A stretch of DNA of 64,000 nt from Bradyrhizobium quebecense (GTDB taxonomy: Bacteria > Pseudomonadota > Alphaproteobacteria > Rhizobiales > Xanthobacteraceae): assembly GCF_013373795.3 (NCBI RefSeq), contig NZ_CP088022.1:6696001-6760000 (forward strand), written 5' to 3'. How positions within the stretch are numbered: the first letter of the stretch is position 1; each line of letters starts with the position of its first letter. The position numbers and the translations under genes were made by a program. This document shows positions 20,148 to 32,722 of this stretch, one piece after another. Below the pieces are notes generated by a model. It worked only from the letters and a program-made list of their open reading frames with translations. It was not told the DNA's origin and did not search any database.

Positions 20148-20924
20148 ATGACCGATCCGACCGCCACGTCCGTGGACACCGAACTGCTCGCCGAGCCGCG
20201 GCTTGTCGTCGAGCCCGGGGTCGCGGCGCGCGTCGCCGCCGTCGCGGTCCCGGTGCTGCAGGGCATGGGCTATCGCCTGGTCCGCATCAAGGTCTCGGGC
20301 GACGCCGGCTGCACCGTGCAGATCATGGCGGAGCGTCCCGACGGCTCGATGCAGCTCGAGGATTGCGAGGCGATCTCGCGCGCGCTGTCGCCGGTGCTCG
20401 ATGTCGCCGACCCGATCGAGCGCGCCTACCGGCTGGAAATCTCGTCGCCCGGAATTGACCGGCCGCTGGTGCGCCGCTCCGACTTCGAGCGCTACACCGG
20501 GCATCTGGTGAAGATCGAAATGGCGGTGGCGCATCAGGGCCGCAAGCGGTTCCGCGGCCTGCTCGCCGGCGTCGAAGGCAATGCGGTGCGCATCAAGCGC
20601 GACGATTCACGTCCCACCGAGGACGCTGAAGTTCTCCTGGTGATGGAAGACATTTCGGACGCGCGGCTGGTGCTGACCGACGAGCTGATCGAGGAATCGA
20701 TGCGCCGCGGCAAGGCCGCCGAGCGCGAGCTGCGCCGCGAGTTCGGCCTCGCGCCGCCGCAGCCGGCCCACGCCAGGAAGGGCGATCCTGCGAAGAGTCA
20801 GAAGCCGAAACCCAAGCCTGCTCACAAGCCCGGCACCAAGCCGGCCCCGACCAACACCAAAAAGCACCGCCTGGCCGCCGAACGCGCGCGCCGTGGCGAG
20901 ATCGATCCATTCGAAGGAGACTAA
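20148..20924 (+). CDS. rimP: Ribosome maturation factor RimP
   Basis: Cytoplasmic 30S assembly factor, 258 residues. The conserved core spans residues about 15-180 and includes [30 protein letters not shown] and [14 protein letters not shown]. The C-terminal 60 residues are a Lys/Pro/Ala-rich tail, longer than in E. coli but usual for Bradyrhizobium-type RimP. The ATG at 20148 is preferred over a TTG 12 bases upstream. First gene of the rimP-nusA-ylxR-infB-rbfA-truB-rpsO run. Confidence 0.95.
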   Translation: MTDPTATSVDTELLAEPRLVVEPGVAARVAAVAVPVLQGMGYRLVRIKVSGDAGCTVQIMAERPDGSMQLEDCEAISRALSPVLDVADPIERAYRLEISSPGIDRPLVRRSDFERYTGHLVKIEMAVAHQGRKRFRGLLAGVEGNAVRIKRDDSRPTEDAEVLLVMEDISDARLVLTDELIEESMRRGKAAERELRREFGLAPPQPAHARKGDPAKSQKPKPKPAHKPGTKPAPTNTKKHRLAAERARRGEIDPFEGD

Positions 20925-20927
20925 GCC

Positions 20928-22541
20928 ATGGCAGTCAGCGCCAACAAACTCGAACTGCTGCAGATCGCAGACGCAGTTGCGCGCGAAAAGTCGATCGACC
21001 GCTCCATCGTGATCGCGGCGATGGAAGACGCCATCGCCAAGGCCGCGCGTGCCCGCTACGGCAGCGAGACCGACGTCCATGCCGAGATCGACGCCAAGAA
21101 GGGCGAACTGCGGTTGACCCGCCACATGCTGGTGGTCGATGTCGTCGAGAACTCGTCGAACCAGATTTCGCTGCACGATGCGCAGCGCGCCAATCCGGGC
21201 GCCCAGGTCGGCGACACCATCGCCGACACGCTGCCGCCGCTGGAATATGGCCGTATCGCCGCGCAGTCCGCCAAGCAGGTGATCGTGCAGAAGGTGCGCG
21301 AAGCCGAGCGCGACCGGCAGTACCAGGAATTCAAGGACCGCATCGGCGACATCGTCAACGGCATCGTCAAGCGCGTCGAATATGGCAGCGTGATCGTCGA
21401 CCTCGGCCGTGGCGAAGCGATCGTGCGCCGCGACGAGATGCTGCCGCGCGAAGTGTTCCGCAACGGCGACCGCGTCCGCGCCTACATCTTCGACGTCCGC
21501 CGCGAGACCCGCGGTCCGCAGATCTTCCTGTCGCGCACCCATCCGCAGTTCATGGCGAAGCTGTTCGCGCAGGAAGTGCCCGAAATCTACGACGGCATCG
21601 TCGAGATCAAGGCGGTCGCCCGCGATCCCGGCTCGCGCGCCAAGATCGGTGTGATCTCGCGCGATTCCTCGGTCGATCCGGTCGGCGCCTGCGTCGGTAT
21701 GCGCGGATCGCGCGTGCAGGCCGTGGTGAACGAGCTGCAGGGCGAGAAGATCGACATCATTCCGTGGTCGCCCGACATCGCGACCTTTGTCGTCAACGCG
21801 CTGGCGCCGGCTGAAGTCGCCAAGGTCGTGATCGACGAAGACCGCGAGCGCATCGAGGTCGTGGTTCCCGACACCAACAACCAGCTCTCTCTGGCGATCG
21901 GCCGCCGCGGCCAGAACGTTCGTCTCGCCTCGCAGCTGACCGGCTGGGACATCGACATCCTGACCGAGCAGGAAGAGTCGGAGCGCCGCCAGGCCGACTT
22001 CGAGAACTCGACCCGCGTGTTCATGGAAGCGCTCAATGTCGACGAGGTGGTCGGCCAGCTGCTCGCCTCCGAAGGCTTCACCTCGGTCGAGGAACTCGCG
22101 CTGGTCGACGTCAAGGAACTCGCCGGTATCGAAGGTTTCGACGAGGAGACCGCTACCGAGCTGCAGACCCGCGCCCGTGAATATCTGGAACAGCTTGAGG
22201 CTGAACTCGAGGTCAAGCGCAAGGAACTCGGCGTCGAGGACGCCATGAAGGACGTGCCCGGCGTCACCGGCAAGATGCTGGTGAAGCTCGGCGAGAACGA
22301 CGTGAAGACCGTTGAGGATCTGGCCGGCTGTGCCACCGACGACCTGGTCGGCTGGACCGAGCGCAAAGAAGGCGGCGAGCCGACCAAGCATGCCGGGTTC
22401 CTCGATGGCATCGAGGTCTCGCGCGACGAGGCCGAGGCCCTGATCATGCAGGCCCGTCTGAAGGCCGGCTGGATCACCGAGGCCGACCTTGCCAAGCCTG
22501 CTGAGGAGGCCGAGGCCGCCGAAGCAGAAACGGCGTCGTAA
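20928..22541 (+). CDS. nusA: Transcription termination/antitermination factor NusA
   Basis: RNA polymerase-binding factor, 537 residues. Order: N-terminal domain (1-125), S1 (about 132-200), KH1/KH2 (about 230-345, with GMRGSRVQAVVNELQGEKIDI and GRRGQNVRLASQLTGWDIDI), then two helix-hairpin-helix C-terminal units (VVGQLLASEGFTSVEELALV and KMLVKLGENDVKTVEDLAG) and an acidic Glu/Ala tail. GGAG lies upstream of the ATG; 3 bases separate it from rimP. Confidence 0.97.
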   Translation: MAVSANKLELLQIADAVAREKSIDRSIVIAAMEDAIAKAARARYGSETDVHAEIDAKKGELRLTRHMLVVDVVENSSNQISLHDAQRANPGAQVGDTIADTLPPLEYGRIAAQSAKQVIVQKVREAERDRQYQEFKDRIGDIVNGIVKRVEYGSVIVDLGRGEAIVRRDEMLPREVFRNGDRVRAYIFDVRRETRGPQIFLSRTHPQFMAKLFAQEVPEIYDGIVEIKAVARDPGSRAKIGVISRDSSVDPVGACVGMRGSRVQAVVNELQGEKIDIIPWSPDIATFVVNALAPAEVAKVVIDEDRERIEVVVPDTNNQLSLAIGRRGQNVRLASQLTGWDIDILTEQEESERRQADFENSTRVFMEALNVDEVVGQLLASEGFTSVEELALVDVKELAGIEGFDEETATELQTRAREYLEQLEAELEVKRKELGVEDAMKDVPGVTGKMLVKLGENDVKTVEDLAGCATDDLVGWTERKEGGEPTKHAGFLDGIEVSRDEAEALIMQARLKAGWITEADLAKPAEEAEAAEAETAS

Positions 22542-22556
22542 GGAGATGCCCCACGG

Positions 22557-23243
22557 ATGCTCGCTCAGGCTGACCCCGATCTCGACGATGGGCCGCGGAT
22601 GCAGAAGTCCGCGACCACGCGGATGTGCGCGGTCAGCCGCGAGGTGCGTCCGATCGACGAACTGATCCGGTTCGTCATCGCGCCCACGGGCGAGGTGATC
22701 CCGGATCTCAAGCGCAAGCTGCCGGGCCGCGGAATGTGGGTTTCCGCATCGCGGCGCAGCGTTGCGGAAGCGGTCCGTCGTCACCAATTTAGCAAGGGAT
22801 TCAAGCGCGATGTCCGCGTCGCGCCGACCCTTCCCGCCGACACCGACGCCCTCCTGGTCCGCGGCGTCACCGAGGCCCTGGCGATGGCCGCCAAGGCCGG
22901 TCAGGTCGTCGCGGGCTTCGGCAAGGTCGAGGACGCCCTCAACCGGAGCGAAACTGCAGCCCTGATCCACGCTTCGGACGGCGCGGCGGACGGAATCCGC
23001 AAATTGGGCGCGATCGTCAGGCAAAGGGGCGAAAAACGTGGTGAATCGCCGGTAATCGCCGTCGTCAATGTTTTGACGTCGGAAGAATTGGATTTGGCAC
23101 TTGGGCGGTCAAATGTGATACATGCTGCGCTGCTCGCGGGCCCGGCGAGCAAGACGTTCCTGTCGCGCTGCCAGATGCTGGTCCGATACCGGATGGCCGA
23201 CGACGACAAGACCGCCGAAGCGGCCAGAAATTCCAGAGCCTGA
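22557..23243 (+). CDS. YlxR/RnpM-type RNA-binding protein with L7Ae-like domain
   Basis: Fusion of an N-terminal YlxR (DUF448) domain, with the hallmark RMCAVSREVRPIDELIRF and GRGMWVSAS, and a C-terminal L7Ae/L30e-like domain (about residues 95-170, KAGQVVAGFGKVEDALNR). Length 228 residues. The first 15-20 residues before MQKSATTRMCAVSR are not conserved, so the start may be later. Its place between nusA and infB is the classic ylxR position. YlxR in Gram-positives binds RNase P RNA; the role here is inferred. Confidence 0.9.
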   Translation: MLAQADPDLDDGPRMQKSATTRMCAVSREVRPIDELIRFVIAPTGEVIPDLKRKLPGRGMWVSASRRSVAEAVRRHQFSKGFKRDVRVAPTLPADTDALLVRGVTEALAMAAKAGQVVAGFGKVEDALNRSETAALIHASDGAADGIRKLGAIVRQRGEKRGESPVIAVVNVLTSEELDLALGRSNVIHAALLAGPASKTFLSRCQMLVRYRMADDDKTAEAARNSRA

Positions 23244-23350
23244 TCCAGGAAGGCGGATGCCGTCTTTCCGACCGGATCATGCTCAGCAAACGACGACAGT
23301 TGAAGGATTTGTGCGGCATACGCACAGCGAAACGAGATTAGGACTGCTGA

Positions 23351-26053
23351 ATGGTTGATACCAAGACCCCTGGCGACAAGACTCTGAGTGTCCCGAGCAA
23401 GACGTTGTCGCTGAAGCCGCGCGTCGAGACGGGCACCGTGCGCCAGAGCTTCAGCCACGGCCGGACCAAGCAGGTCGTGGTCGAGAAACGCGGCAAGCGT
23501 CGCGTCGGTGGCGATGGCCCCGGCGAGGCGCATGCGCCGGAACCCGTGGTTGCAAAGCCGGCGGCGCCCGCCCCCAGGCCGCCGCAGGGCCGCCCCGGAG
23601 GCCCGTCGTCGGGCCAGCAACAGCGCAACACCCGCTCCGGCGTGGTGCTGCCGACCCTAACTGAGGACGAGCGTTCCGCGCGTGCCAGCGCGCTTGCCGA
23701 CGCGCGTCAGCGCGACATCGAGGAGCGTCGTCAGGCCGAAGAGGAAGCCAAGCGCCGCGCTGTCCGCGAGGCTGCCGAGAAGGTCGAGCGTGAAGCCGCC
23801 GAGGCCCGCCGCAAGGCGGAAGAGGAACGCCACCGCCACGAGGAAGAGGCCAAGCGCAAGGCCGAAGTCGAGGCCAAGCGCCGCTTCGGCGAGGGCGAAG
23901 CCAAGCCCGGCGCAGCGCCTGCCGCTGCACCGGCCAGGCCTGCCACAGCCGCACCCGCGTCTGCTCCGGCAGCCCGGGCGCCGGCAGCCCGCACCACGAC
24001 CGCGACGCCTGCGCGCACACCGGTCGTCGCGCCGAGGCCCCCGGGGGTTGCCGCAGAGGCGGCGGACGAAGACGAAGGTCCGCGCTTGGTGCGCCGTCCC
24101 GGCGGCGCCGTGCGTCCCGTCGCGGCCCCGAAGACCACCCAGAAGCCCGGCCCGCAGAAGCAGCGCGGACGCCTCACCGTCGTCACGGCGCTCAACGCCG
24201 ACGACGTGCGCGAGCGCTCGATCGCCTCGTTCCGCCGCCGTACCCAGCGTCTGAAGGGTCACGCCGCGAACGAGCAGAAGGAAAAGCTGATTCGCGAAGT
24301 GGTCATTCCGGAAGCGATCACGATCCAGGAACTCGCGAACCGCATGTCGGAGCGCGCGGTCGATGTCATCCGCATGCTGATGAAGCAGGGCGCGATGCAC
24401 AAGATCACCGACGTGATCGATGCCGACACCGCGCAACTGATCGCCGAAGAACTCGGCCATAGCGTCAAGCGCGTCGCCGCATCCGACGTTGAGGAAGGCC
24501 TGTTCGACGTCGTCGACAATTCCACCGACACCGAGCCGCGTTCGCCCGTGGTCACCGTCATGGGTCACGTCGACCACGGCAAGACCTCGCTGCTCGACGC
24601 GCTGCGCCACGCCAACGTGGTGTCGGGCGAAGCCGGCGGCATCACCCAGCACATCGGTGCCTATCAGGTGACTTCGCCGGAAAGCGGCAAGAAGATCACC
24701 TTCATCGATACGCCGGGCCACGCCGCGTTCACCGCAATGCGCGCCCGCGGCGCCAAGGTCACCGACATCGTCGTGCTGGTGGTCGCGGCCGATGACGGCG
24801 TGATGCCGCAGACGATCGAGGCGATCAACCACGCCAAGGCGGCCAAGGTGCCGATGATCGTGGCGATCAACAAGATCGACAAGCCCGATGCGCGGCCGGA
24901 GCGCGTGCGCACCGAATTGCTGCAGTACGAGGTGCAGGTCGAATCGCTCGGCGGCGACGTCGTCGACGTCGAGGTCTCGGCCAAGAACAAGACCAATCTC
25001 GACCGGCTGCTCGAGATGATCGCGCTGCAGGCCGAAATCCTCGACCTGAAGACCAATTCGCAGCGTCCGGCGGAAGGCACCGTGATCGAAGCCAAGCTCG
25101 ATCGCGGCCGCGGTCCGGTCGCGACCGTGCTGGTCCAGCGCGGCACGCTGCGGATCGGCGACATCATCGTGGCCGGCGCCGAGATGGGCCGCGTCCGCGC
25201 CTTGATCTCCGACCAGGGCGAGAATCTCGACGAGGCCGGCCCGTCCGTTCCGGTCGAGGTGCTCGGCTTCAACGGTCCGCCGGAAGCCGGTGACCGTCTC
25301 GCTGTCGTTGAGAACGAAGCCCGCGCCCGCCAGGTCACGAGCTACCGCGCGCACCAGAAGCGCGAGAACGCGGCTGCCTCGATCTCCGGCATGCGCGGCT
25401 CGCTCGAGCAGATGATGTCGCAGCTCAAGACCGCAGGCCGCAAGGAGTTCCCGCTGATCGTCAAGGCCGACGTGCAGGGCTCGCTGGAAGCGATCCTGGG
25501 CTCGCTCGAGAAGCTCGGCACCGACGAAGTCGCCGCCCGCATCCTGCATGCCGGCGTCGGCGGCATCTCGGAGTCCGACGTCACGCTGGCGGAAGGCTTC
25601 AACGCCGCGATCATCGGCTTCTCGGTCCGAGCCAACAAGGAAGCCGCGGCCGCAGCCAAGCGCAACGGCATCGAGATCCGCTACTACAACATCATCTACG
25701 ACCTCGTGGATGACATCAAAAAGGCGATGTCCGGCCTGCTCGCGCCCACGCTGCGCGAAACCATGCTGGGCAACGCGCAGATCCTGGAAGTGTTCAACAT
25801 TTCCAAGGTCGGCAAGGTCGCGGGTTGCCGCGTCACCGACGGCACCGTGGAACGCGGCGCCAATGTTCGCCTGATCCGCGACAACGTCGTGGTGCACGAA
25901 GGCAAGCTGTCGACGCTGAAGCGCTTCAAGGACGAAGTGAAGGAAGTGGTCGCCGGCCAGGAGTGTGGCATGGCATTCGAGAACTATGGCGACATGCGTG
26001 TCGGCGACGTGATCGAATGTTACCGCATCGAGACGATCCAGCGCTCGCTGTAA
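23351..26053 (+). CDS. infB: Translation initiation factor IF-2
   Basis: GTPase that brings fMet-tRNA to the 30S subunit, 900 residues. It has an extended low-complexity N-terminus: a basic start, a Pro/Ala stretch, a Glu/Lys/Arg coiled-coil region (about 110-190) and an Ala/Pro segment, then IF2_N (about 320-370). The G domain has G1 [10 protein letters not shown]2/G3 DTPGHAAFT and G4 NKID. Domains II-IV follow to the end. The upstream 107-base gap holds a half copy of the GCATGATC repeat. Confidence 0.97.
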   Translation: MVDTKTPGDKTLSVPSKTLSLKPRVETGTVRQSFSHGRTKQVVVEKRGKRRVGGDGPGEAHAPEPVVAKPAAPAPRPPQGRPGGPSSGQQQRNTRSGVVLPTLTEDERSARASALADARQRDIEERRQAEEEAKRRAVREAAEKVEREAAEARRKAEEERHRHEEEAKRKAEVEAKRRFGEGEAKPGAAPAAAPARPATAAPASAPAARAPAARTTTATPARTPVVAPRPPGVAAEAADEDEGPRLVRRPGGAVRPVAAPKTTQKPGPQKQRGRLTVVTALNADDVRERSIASFRRRTQRLKGHAANEQKEKLIREVVIPEAITIQELANRMSERAVDVIRMLMKQGAMHKITDVIDADTAQLIAEELGHSVKRVAASDVEEGLFDVVDNSTDTEPRSPVVTVMGHVDHGKTSLLDALRHANVVSGEAGGITQHIGAYQVTSPESGKKITFIDTPGHAAFTAMRARGAKVTDIVVLVVAADDGVMPQTIEAINHAKAAKVPMIVAINKIDKPDARPERVRTELLQYEVQVESLGGDVVDVEVSAKNKTNLDRLLEMIALQAEILDLKTNSQRPAEGTVIEAKLDRGRGPVATVLVQRGTLRIGDIIVAGAEMGRVRALISDQGENLDEAGPSVPVEVLGFNGPPEAGDRLAVVENEARARQVTSYRAHQKRENAAASISGMRGSLEQMMSQLKTAGRKEFPLIVKADVQGSLEAILGSLEKLGTDEVAARILHAGVGGISESDVTLAEGFNAAIIGFSVRANKEAAAAAKRNGIEIRYYNIIYDLVDDIKKAMSGLLAPTLRETMLGNAQILEVFNISKVGKVAGCRVTDGTVERGANVRLIRDNVVVHEGKLSTLKRFKDEVKEVVAGQECGMAFENYGDMRVGDVIECYRIETIQRSL

Positions 26054-26227
26054 GTCCAAATCTTACGAAGCGCAGATCTTACTAAGCGTTGGGTCCATTT
26101 AACTGAGAATGCGACGACGTGGCCGGACTTTTAGTCCGGCCACCGGCGCATCGTCCGATTGAAAGCAAAGCTAGACATTGATGCCCGCGGCCAAGGCCGG
26201 CGGGCGCGACGGTTTTGGAAGAAGGTC

Positions 26228-26638
26228 ATGCCCCGTCAAAAGAAGAGTTCCAGCCCCGGCGGATCGCAACGTCAGCTACGCGTCGGCGAAACGGTTCGCC
26301 ATGCAGTTGCCGAGATTCTGTCGCAGGGTGAGGTCCACGATCCCGATCTGGAAGGCCACATCATCACCGTTCCCGAGGTGCATATGTCGCCGGACCTGAA
26401 GCTCGCCACGGTTTACGTGATGCCGCTCGGCGGACGCGACACCGACGCGGTGATCGCCGCGCTCGAGCGCAACAAGAAGTTCCTTCGCGGCGAGGTCGCG
26501 CATCGCGTCAACCTGAAATTTGCACCCGACATTCGCTTCCGCGTCGATGAGCGATTCGACGAGGCGGAGCGCATCGAGAAACTACTGCGGACACCTGCGG
26601 TGCAGCGAGACCTTGCACCCGATTCGGACGACGAGTGA
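26228..26638 (+). CDS. rbfA: Ribosome-binding factor A
   Basis: 30S maturation factor of 136 residues with a KH-like fold. Motifs are [16 protein letters not shown], the central [14 protein letters not shown] and [24 protein letters not shown]. The ATG at 26228 fits family length; the frame is open upstream to 26159 but that sequence is not conserved. Its TGA overlaps the truB start (TGATG). Confidence 0.96.
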   Translation: MPRQKKSSSPGGSQRQLRVGETVRHAVAEILSQGEVHDPDLEGHIITVPEVHMSPDLKLATVYVMPLGGRDTDAVIAALERNKKFLRGEVAHRVNLKFAPDIRFRVDERFDEAERIEKLLRTPAVQRDLAPDSDDE

Positions 26639-27747
26639 TGACTGTGATGACGACCAACAGCGTGATCGACGCGAAGGATGCCGACGCGCGCGACGCTGAG
26701 CGGGATGCTTTTGCCGGGCCGCGCACCGACGATGCGCGCCGCACCAACAACGACCCGCGCCAGAAGCAGGGCAAGCAGAACCAGCAGCCGCGCCGCGACA
26801 AGCGCGACGTCCATGGCTGGGTGGTGCTCGACAAGCCGATCGGAATGACCTCGACGCAGGCCGTGGCCGTGCTCAAGCGCCTGTTCCAGGCCAAGCGCGC
26901 CGGCCATGCCGGCACGCTCGATCCGCTCGCCTCCGGCGGCCTGCCGATCGCGCTGGGCGAGGCCACCAAGACGGTGCCGTTCGTGATGGGCGGCCGCAAG
27001 CGCTACCGCTTCACGGTCAGCTGGGGCGAGGAGCGCGACACCGACGACACCGAGGGACGGCCGGTCAGAACCAGCGAGAGCCGGCCGACCGCCGATTCGA
27101 TCCGCCAACTGCTGCCGCGCTTCACCGGGGTGATCGAGCAGGTCCCGCCGCAATATTCGGCGATCAAGGTGCAGGGCGAGCGAGCCTATGATCTGGCACG
27201 CGACGGCGAGACCGTGGAGCTGAAGCCCCGCCCGGTCGAGATTCACGAATTAACCCTTGTGGAACATAGAGATAACGGACAATCCGTGTTCGAGGCCGAG
27301 TGCGGCAAGGGAACCTATGTCCGGGCCTTGGCCCGCGATATGGGCCGGATTCTGGGCTGTTTCGGCCATATCTGCGCCCTGCGGCGGACCCTGGTCGGTC
27401 CGTTTACCGAGCGGGACATGATTCCGCTGGAACAGTTGGAGGCTTTATGCAATAGAGCCGCGTCTGGCGAGGGCAGCCTCGCCGACGCGCTTTTGCCCGT
27501 TGAGACCGCGCTGGACGACATCCCGGCACTGGCCGTCACACGGGCTGATGCGGCAAGGCTCCACCGGGGCCAGGCCGTTTTGTTGCGCGGACGGGATGCG
27601 CCCAATACCAGCGGCACAGTCTATGTCACGGTGGCAGGCCGACTTCTCGCGCTTGCCGAAATTGGCAATGGCGAACTCATCCCCAAGCGCGTGTTCAACC
27701 TGAACGGACTGACTGCCGGTCCGGCTCGCAACAATGAAAGTAACTGA
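26638..27747 (+). CDS. truB: tRNA pseudouridine(55) synthase TruB
   Basis: Makes pseudouridine 55 in the T-loop of tRNAs. The 369-residue protein has an unusual polar 55-residue N-terminal extension before the conserved [18 protein letters not shown]; the catalytic Asp lies in [15 protein letters not shown]. The C-terminal PUA-like region starts near residue 290. Start chosen at ATG 26638; GTG 26635 is equivalent. It is followed by rpsO after 2 bases. Confidence 0.96.
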   Translation: MTVMTTNSVIDAKDADARDAERDAFAGPRTDDARRTNNDPRQKQGKQNQQPRRDKRDVHGWVVLDKPIGMTSTQAVAVLKRLFQAKRAGHAGTLDPLASGGLPIALGEATKTVPFVMGGRKRYRFTVSWGEERDTDDTEGRPVRTSESRPTADSIRQLLPRFTGVIEQVPPQYSAIKVQGERAYDLARDGETVELKPRPVEIHELTLVEHRDNGQSVFEAECGKGTYVRALARDMGRILGCFGHICALRRTLVGPFTERDMIPLEQLEALCNRAASGEGSLADALLPVETALDDIPALAVTRADAARLHRGQAVLLRGRDAPNTSGTVYVTVAGRLLALAEIGNGELIPKRVFNLNGLTAGPARNNESN

Positions 27748-27749
27748 CG

Positions 27750-28019
27750 ATGTCGATTACCGCCGAACGCAAAGCGGAAGTCATCAAGACGAATGCCAAC
27801 AAAGCCGGCGACACCGGCTCGCCCGAGGTTCAGGTCGCGATCCTGTCGGAACGCATCAATAACCTCACCGAGCACTTCAAGAGCCATGTGAAGGACAACC
27901 ATTCACGCCGTGGCCTCCTGAAGCTCGTGTCGACGCGTCGCTCCCTGCTTGACTACATCAAGCGCAAGGACGAGGCGCGGTACAAGGCGCTGCTCGAGAA
28001 GCACAACATCCGTCGTTGA
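27750..28019 (+). CDS. rpsO: 30S ribosomal protein S15
   Basis: Primary 16S rRNA-binding protein of the 30S platform, 89 residues, normal length. Conserved features are [25 protein letters not shown], the [16 protein letters not shown] block and the KHNIRR end. It is followed by a strong hairpin terminator and then pnp, the usual rpsO-pnp order. Confidence 0.98.
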   Translation: MSITAERKAEVIKTNANKAGDTGSPEVQVAILSERINNLTEHFKSHVKDNHSRRGLLKLVSTRRSLLDYIKRKDEARYKALLEKHNIRR

Positions 28020-28029
28020 TTTGAGAAGC

Positions 28030-28055
28030 ACGCGCGCGAGGTTCGCGCGCGTTTT
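28030..28055 (+). terminator. Intrinsic terminator after rpsO
   Basis: Perfect 10-base stem ACGCGCGCGA / TCGCGCGCGT with GGT loop, followed by TTT C. It would end the rimP-rpsO operon or attenuate read-through into pnp. Confidence 0.8.
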
Positions 28056-28337
28056 CGTATGGTCGTCCGTGAACTCGGGCTTTCGAATTGTCGAAAGATG
28101 ATCATGCGCAACAGCATGGCCATCGCGCCATGCACACTAGCGTCCAGCAGCAATCCGGCCGCTGGACCGGGCAAGATGCCCAGATGACCGAAAGGATGGA
28201 CGCCATCCGAAATCCAGGGACCATGGCAGGATCGCCGGATGCTGACCGCGCAGCAGCGCATCAGTGTCTCGCCGTCTTGGCATGGTCTTTGTGTTTCGGG
28301 GCGCCGTGCTTTCGTGAAACCATGAAAGAAAACCGAA
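28056..28337 (+). other. pnp leader region
   Basis: About 280 bases without a convincing gene. It must hold the pnp promoter and 5' leader; small hairpins such as GGATGGACGCCATCC are visible. In E. coli the pnp leader is cut by RNase III for autoregulation, but I cannot show that here. A 101-codon frame across it overlaps the pnp start and has no recognisable features. Confidence 0.5.
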
Positions 28338-30494
<2,157 letters not shown>

Positions 30495-30516
30495 GCCTGT
30501 CTGGAATGAAACAACG

Positions 30517-30547
30517 AAGGGCGGCCGAAAGGCCGCCCTTTTTGTTT
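30517..30547 (+). terminator. Intrinsic terminator after pnp
   Basis: Perfect 10-base stem AAGGGCGGCC / GGCCGCCCTT with GAAA tetraloop followed by TTTGTTT. Confidence 0.92.
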
Positions 30548-30761
30548 GGTGCGATGCCTGAGCGCCGGGCGCGATACCGAGCAGGGCTCGCTGGTGGCAA
30601 CTCGAAAACGCTCCAGGAGTCCAATCTGTCGCAGCCAACCTAATTGACCAACATCTCGACCTGAGGTCACGCGATTTGCCCATCCGTCGTGCGTTGCCAA
30701 TTCGTGGCGGACGCGCGATGTAACGGACGCCGTTCGTCCATGCCAAAGAAGGGACCGCACC

Positions 30762-31358
30762 ATGATCAAGCTGTACTGGTCGCCGCGCTCGCGCTCATTC
30801 TCCGCCATCTGGCTGTTGGAAGAATCCGGCCTGGCTTACGAACGGGTGCTGACCGATATCAGCACCGGCGCGCAGAAGTCGCCGGAGTTCCTCAAGATCA
30901 ACCCGATGGGCAAGGTGCCGGCGTTGACCGACGGCGACGCCCAGTTCGCCGAGGCCGCCGCGATCTGCGCCTATGTCGCTGACCGCTATCCGGAGACGAA
31001 GCTCGCGCCGGCCACCAACGATCCGAAGCGCGCACGCTATCTGCAATGGCTGTTCTTCTCGCCGAGCTGCATCGAGCCGGCGCTGATCCAGCTCTTCACC
31101 AAGCTCGAGGTGCCGACCAGCACCGCGGCATGGGGCAGCGCGGCGCAGGTGTTCGACGTGCTCGATGCCGAGTTGCAGAAGGGGCCATGGATCCTCGGCG
31201 ATCAGTTCTCCGCCGCCGACATCGCGATCGGCGCGGGACTGAACTTTGCGGTGCACGTGTTCAAGATGGTGCCGCCGCGGCCGTCATTTGAGGCCTATAT
31301 CGACCGCTGCGTGGCGCGGCCCGCGTTCCAGCGCGCAGAGAAGATCGCGGCGGGGTAA
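30762..31358 (+). CDS. Glutathione S-transferase family protein
   Basis: Cytosolic GST-like protein of 198 residues. The thioredoxin-like N-terminal domain (1-77) reads MIKLYWSPRSRSFSAIWLLEESGL, with Ser residues near position 10 that could activate glutathione, and NPMGKVPAL containing the cis-Pro. The helical C-terminal domain has ILGDQFSAADIAIGAG. AAGGGA lies before the ATG. The substrate is unknown; detoxification is the family default. Confidence 0.9.
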   Translation: MIKLYWSPRSRSFSAIWLLEESGLAYERVLTDISTGAQKSPEFLKINPMGKVPALTDGDAQFAEAAAICAYVADRYPETKLAPATNDPKRARYLQWLFFSPSCIEPALIQLFTKLEVPTSTAAWGSAAQVFDVLDAELQKGPWILGDQFSAADIAIGAGLNFAVHVFKMVPPRPSFEAYIDRCVARPAFQRAEKIAAG

Positions 31359-31367
31359 CGCAGCGAC

Positions 31368-31454
31368 GTAGCCCGGATGCAGCGAAGCGAAATCCGGGAA
31401 ACTATCTCCACGTCAACCTCTGTCCCGGATTGCGCTTCGCTGCATCCGGGCTAC
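31368..31454. repeat. Palindromic intergenic repeat (GTAGCCCGGATG type)
   Basis: GTAGCCCGGATGCAGCGAAG and CTTCGCTGCATCCGGGCTAC are exact inverted arms. It lies between the convergent GST and fabV genes. A second member is at 37299-37419. Confidence 0.88.
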
Positions 31455-31472
31455 GGAGCGGTGGTTCCGGCC

Positions 31473-32645
31473 CTAGCCCGGGACGACACGCGGATCGACG
31501 TCCTTCGTGTAGTCGACGCCGTCGATGCCGAAGCCGAACAGGCGGAGGAACTGGCTCTTGTATTCGCCGAGATCCGCCAACTCGCCGAGCGTCTCGGTGG
31601 TGAGCAGCGGCCAGCGCCGCGACACTTCCGTCTGCACTTCGGGCGAAAGCTCCCAATCGTCGACCCGAATGCGCTGCGCATCGTCGAGCTCGACGCCCTT
31701 GCCAAGGCGGGTGCGGAACAGGCGGTCGATCTGCTCGATGCAGCCCTCATGGAGCCCGAGCTGCTTCATCACCTTGAACAGCACCGTGCCATAGAGCGGC
31801 ACCACCGGAATCGCCGAGCTCGCCTGGGTAACCACGGCCTTCAGCGCGACGACGCGGGCGGCGTCCGGACCGAGCCGGACCCGGATCGCTTCCGCCTTGC
31901 TGTCGAGATCGACCTTGGCGCGGCCGAGCGTGCCGTTCCAGTAGATCGGCCAGGTCAGCTCGCTGCCGATATAGGTGTAGTTGAGCGTCCGGAAGCCCGG
32001 CGCCAGCACGCCGACATCAGCGAGCTGGTCGATCCAGCGCTTCCAGTCATCGCCGCCCATCACCGCAACCGTGGCCGCGGTTTGATCCTCGTTCGCAGGC
32101 TCGAGGGTGGTCTGGAACACCTCGCCGGTCTCGGTGTCGAGCGTCTTGATCTCGACCGGCGCGCCCAGCGGCTTGATGACCGAGCGATAGGTCTTGCCGG
32201 TGTCGGGGTCGGTCCGGACCGGCGCCGCCATGCTGTAGACCAGCAAGTCGAGCTGTCCGAATTTTTCGCGCACACGCTCGATGAAGTCTTTCTTCATCTC
32301 GTCGGAGAAGGCATCGCCCTCCAGCGTGAGCGGCGAGCGTCCGATCTTCTCGGCCTCGATCTCGAAGGCGCGGTTGTTGTACCAGCCGGCGCTGGCGCTC
32401 CTCTTTTCCGACGGTTCGCGCTCCAGCGATACGCCGATCGTATCAGCGCCGCCGGCGAAGGTCGCCACGATGCGGCTCGCGAGGCCGTAGCCCGTCGAGC
32501 AGCCCAGCACGGCGACCCGCTTCGGACAGTCAGCGACCGGACCCTGCTTGAGAACGTAGGCGATCTGTTCGCGGACATTCGTGGCGCAGCCGACGGGATG
32601 TGCCGTCGTGCAGATGAAGCCTCGCACGCGCGGTTCAATAATCAT
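31473..32645 (-). CDS. fabV: Enoyl-ACP/trans-2-enoyl-CoA reductase FabV
   Basis: NADH-dependent reduction of the enoyl intermediate in type II fatty acid synthesis. The 390-residue protein opens MIIEPRVRGFICTTAHPVGC and has the NAD-binding GCSTGYGLASRI and the FabV active site Tyr-x8-Lys in YWNGTLGRAK. It is much longer than FabI (about 260-270) and belongs to the FabV family, which is known to be poorly sensitive to triclosan. The start at ATG 32645 gives the family N-terminus; a GTG 6 bases upstream is possible. It follows fabA-fabB in the slot where rhizobia usually carry fabI. Confidence 0.95.
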   Translation of the reverse strand: MIIEPRVRGFICTTAHPVGCATNVREQIAYVLKQGPVADCPKRVAVLGCSTGYGLASRIVATFAGGADTIGVSLEREPSEKRSASAGWYNNRAFEIEAEKIGRSPLTLEGDAFSDEMKKDFIERVREKFGQLDLLVYSMAAPVRTDPDTGKTYRSVIKPLGAPVEIKTLDTETGEVFQTTLEPANEDQTAATVAVMGGDDWKRWIDQLADVGVLAPGFRTLNYTYIGSELTWPIYWNGTLGRAKVDLDSKAEAIRVRLGPDAARVVALKAVVTQASSAIPVVPLYGTVLFKVMKQLGLHEGCIEQIDRLFRTRLGKGVELDDAQRIRVDDWELSPEVQTEVSRRWPLLTTETLGELADLGEYKSQFLRLFGFGIDGVDYTKDVDPRVVPG

Positions 32646-32722
32646 TCCCACCCCATTCCGGATCGTTGCAATATCCCATTCGCTGCCTGCGGACCTCCCT
32701 CAGCAAGCGAGGAGAGGCGAAA

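Noticed and set aside
20607..23024. 805-residue minus-strand frame opposite rimP-nusA-ylxR
   Set aside because: Antisense shadow in GC-rich coding DNA; rich in His/Asp/Arg without any recognisable domain, and the plus strand encodes clear NusA.
23657..26059. 800-residue minus-strand frame opposite infB
   Set aside because: Shadow of IF-2 codons; no conserved motif and no ribosome site.
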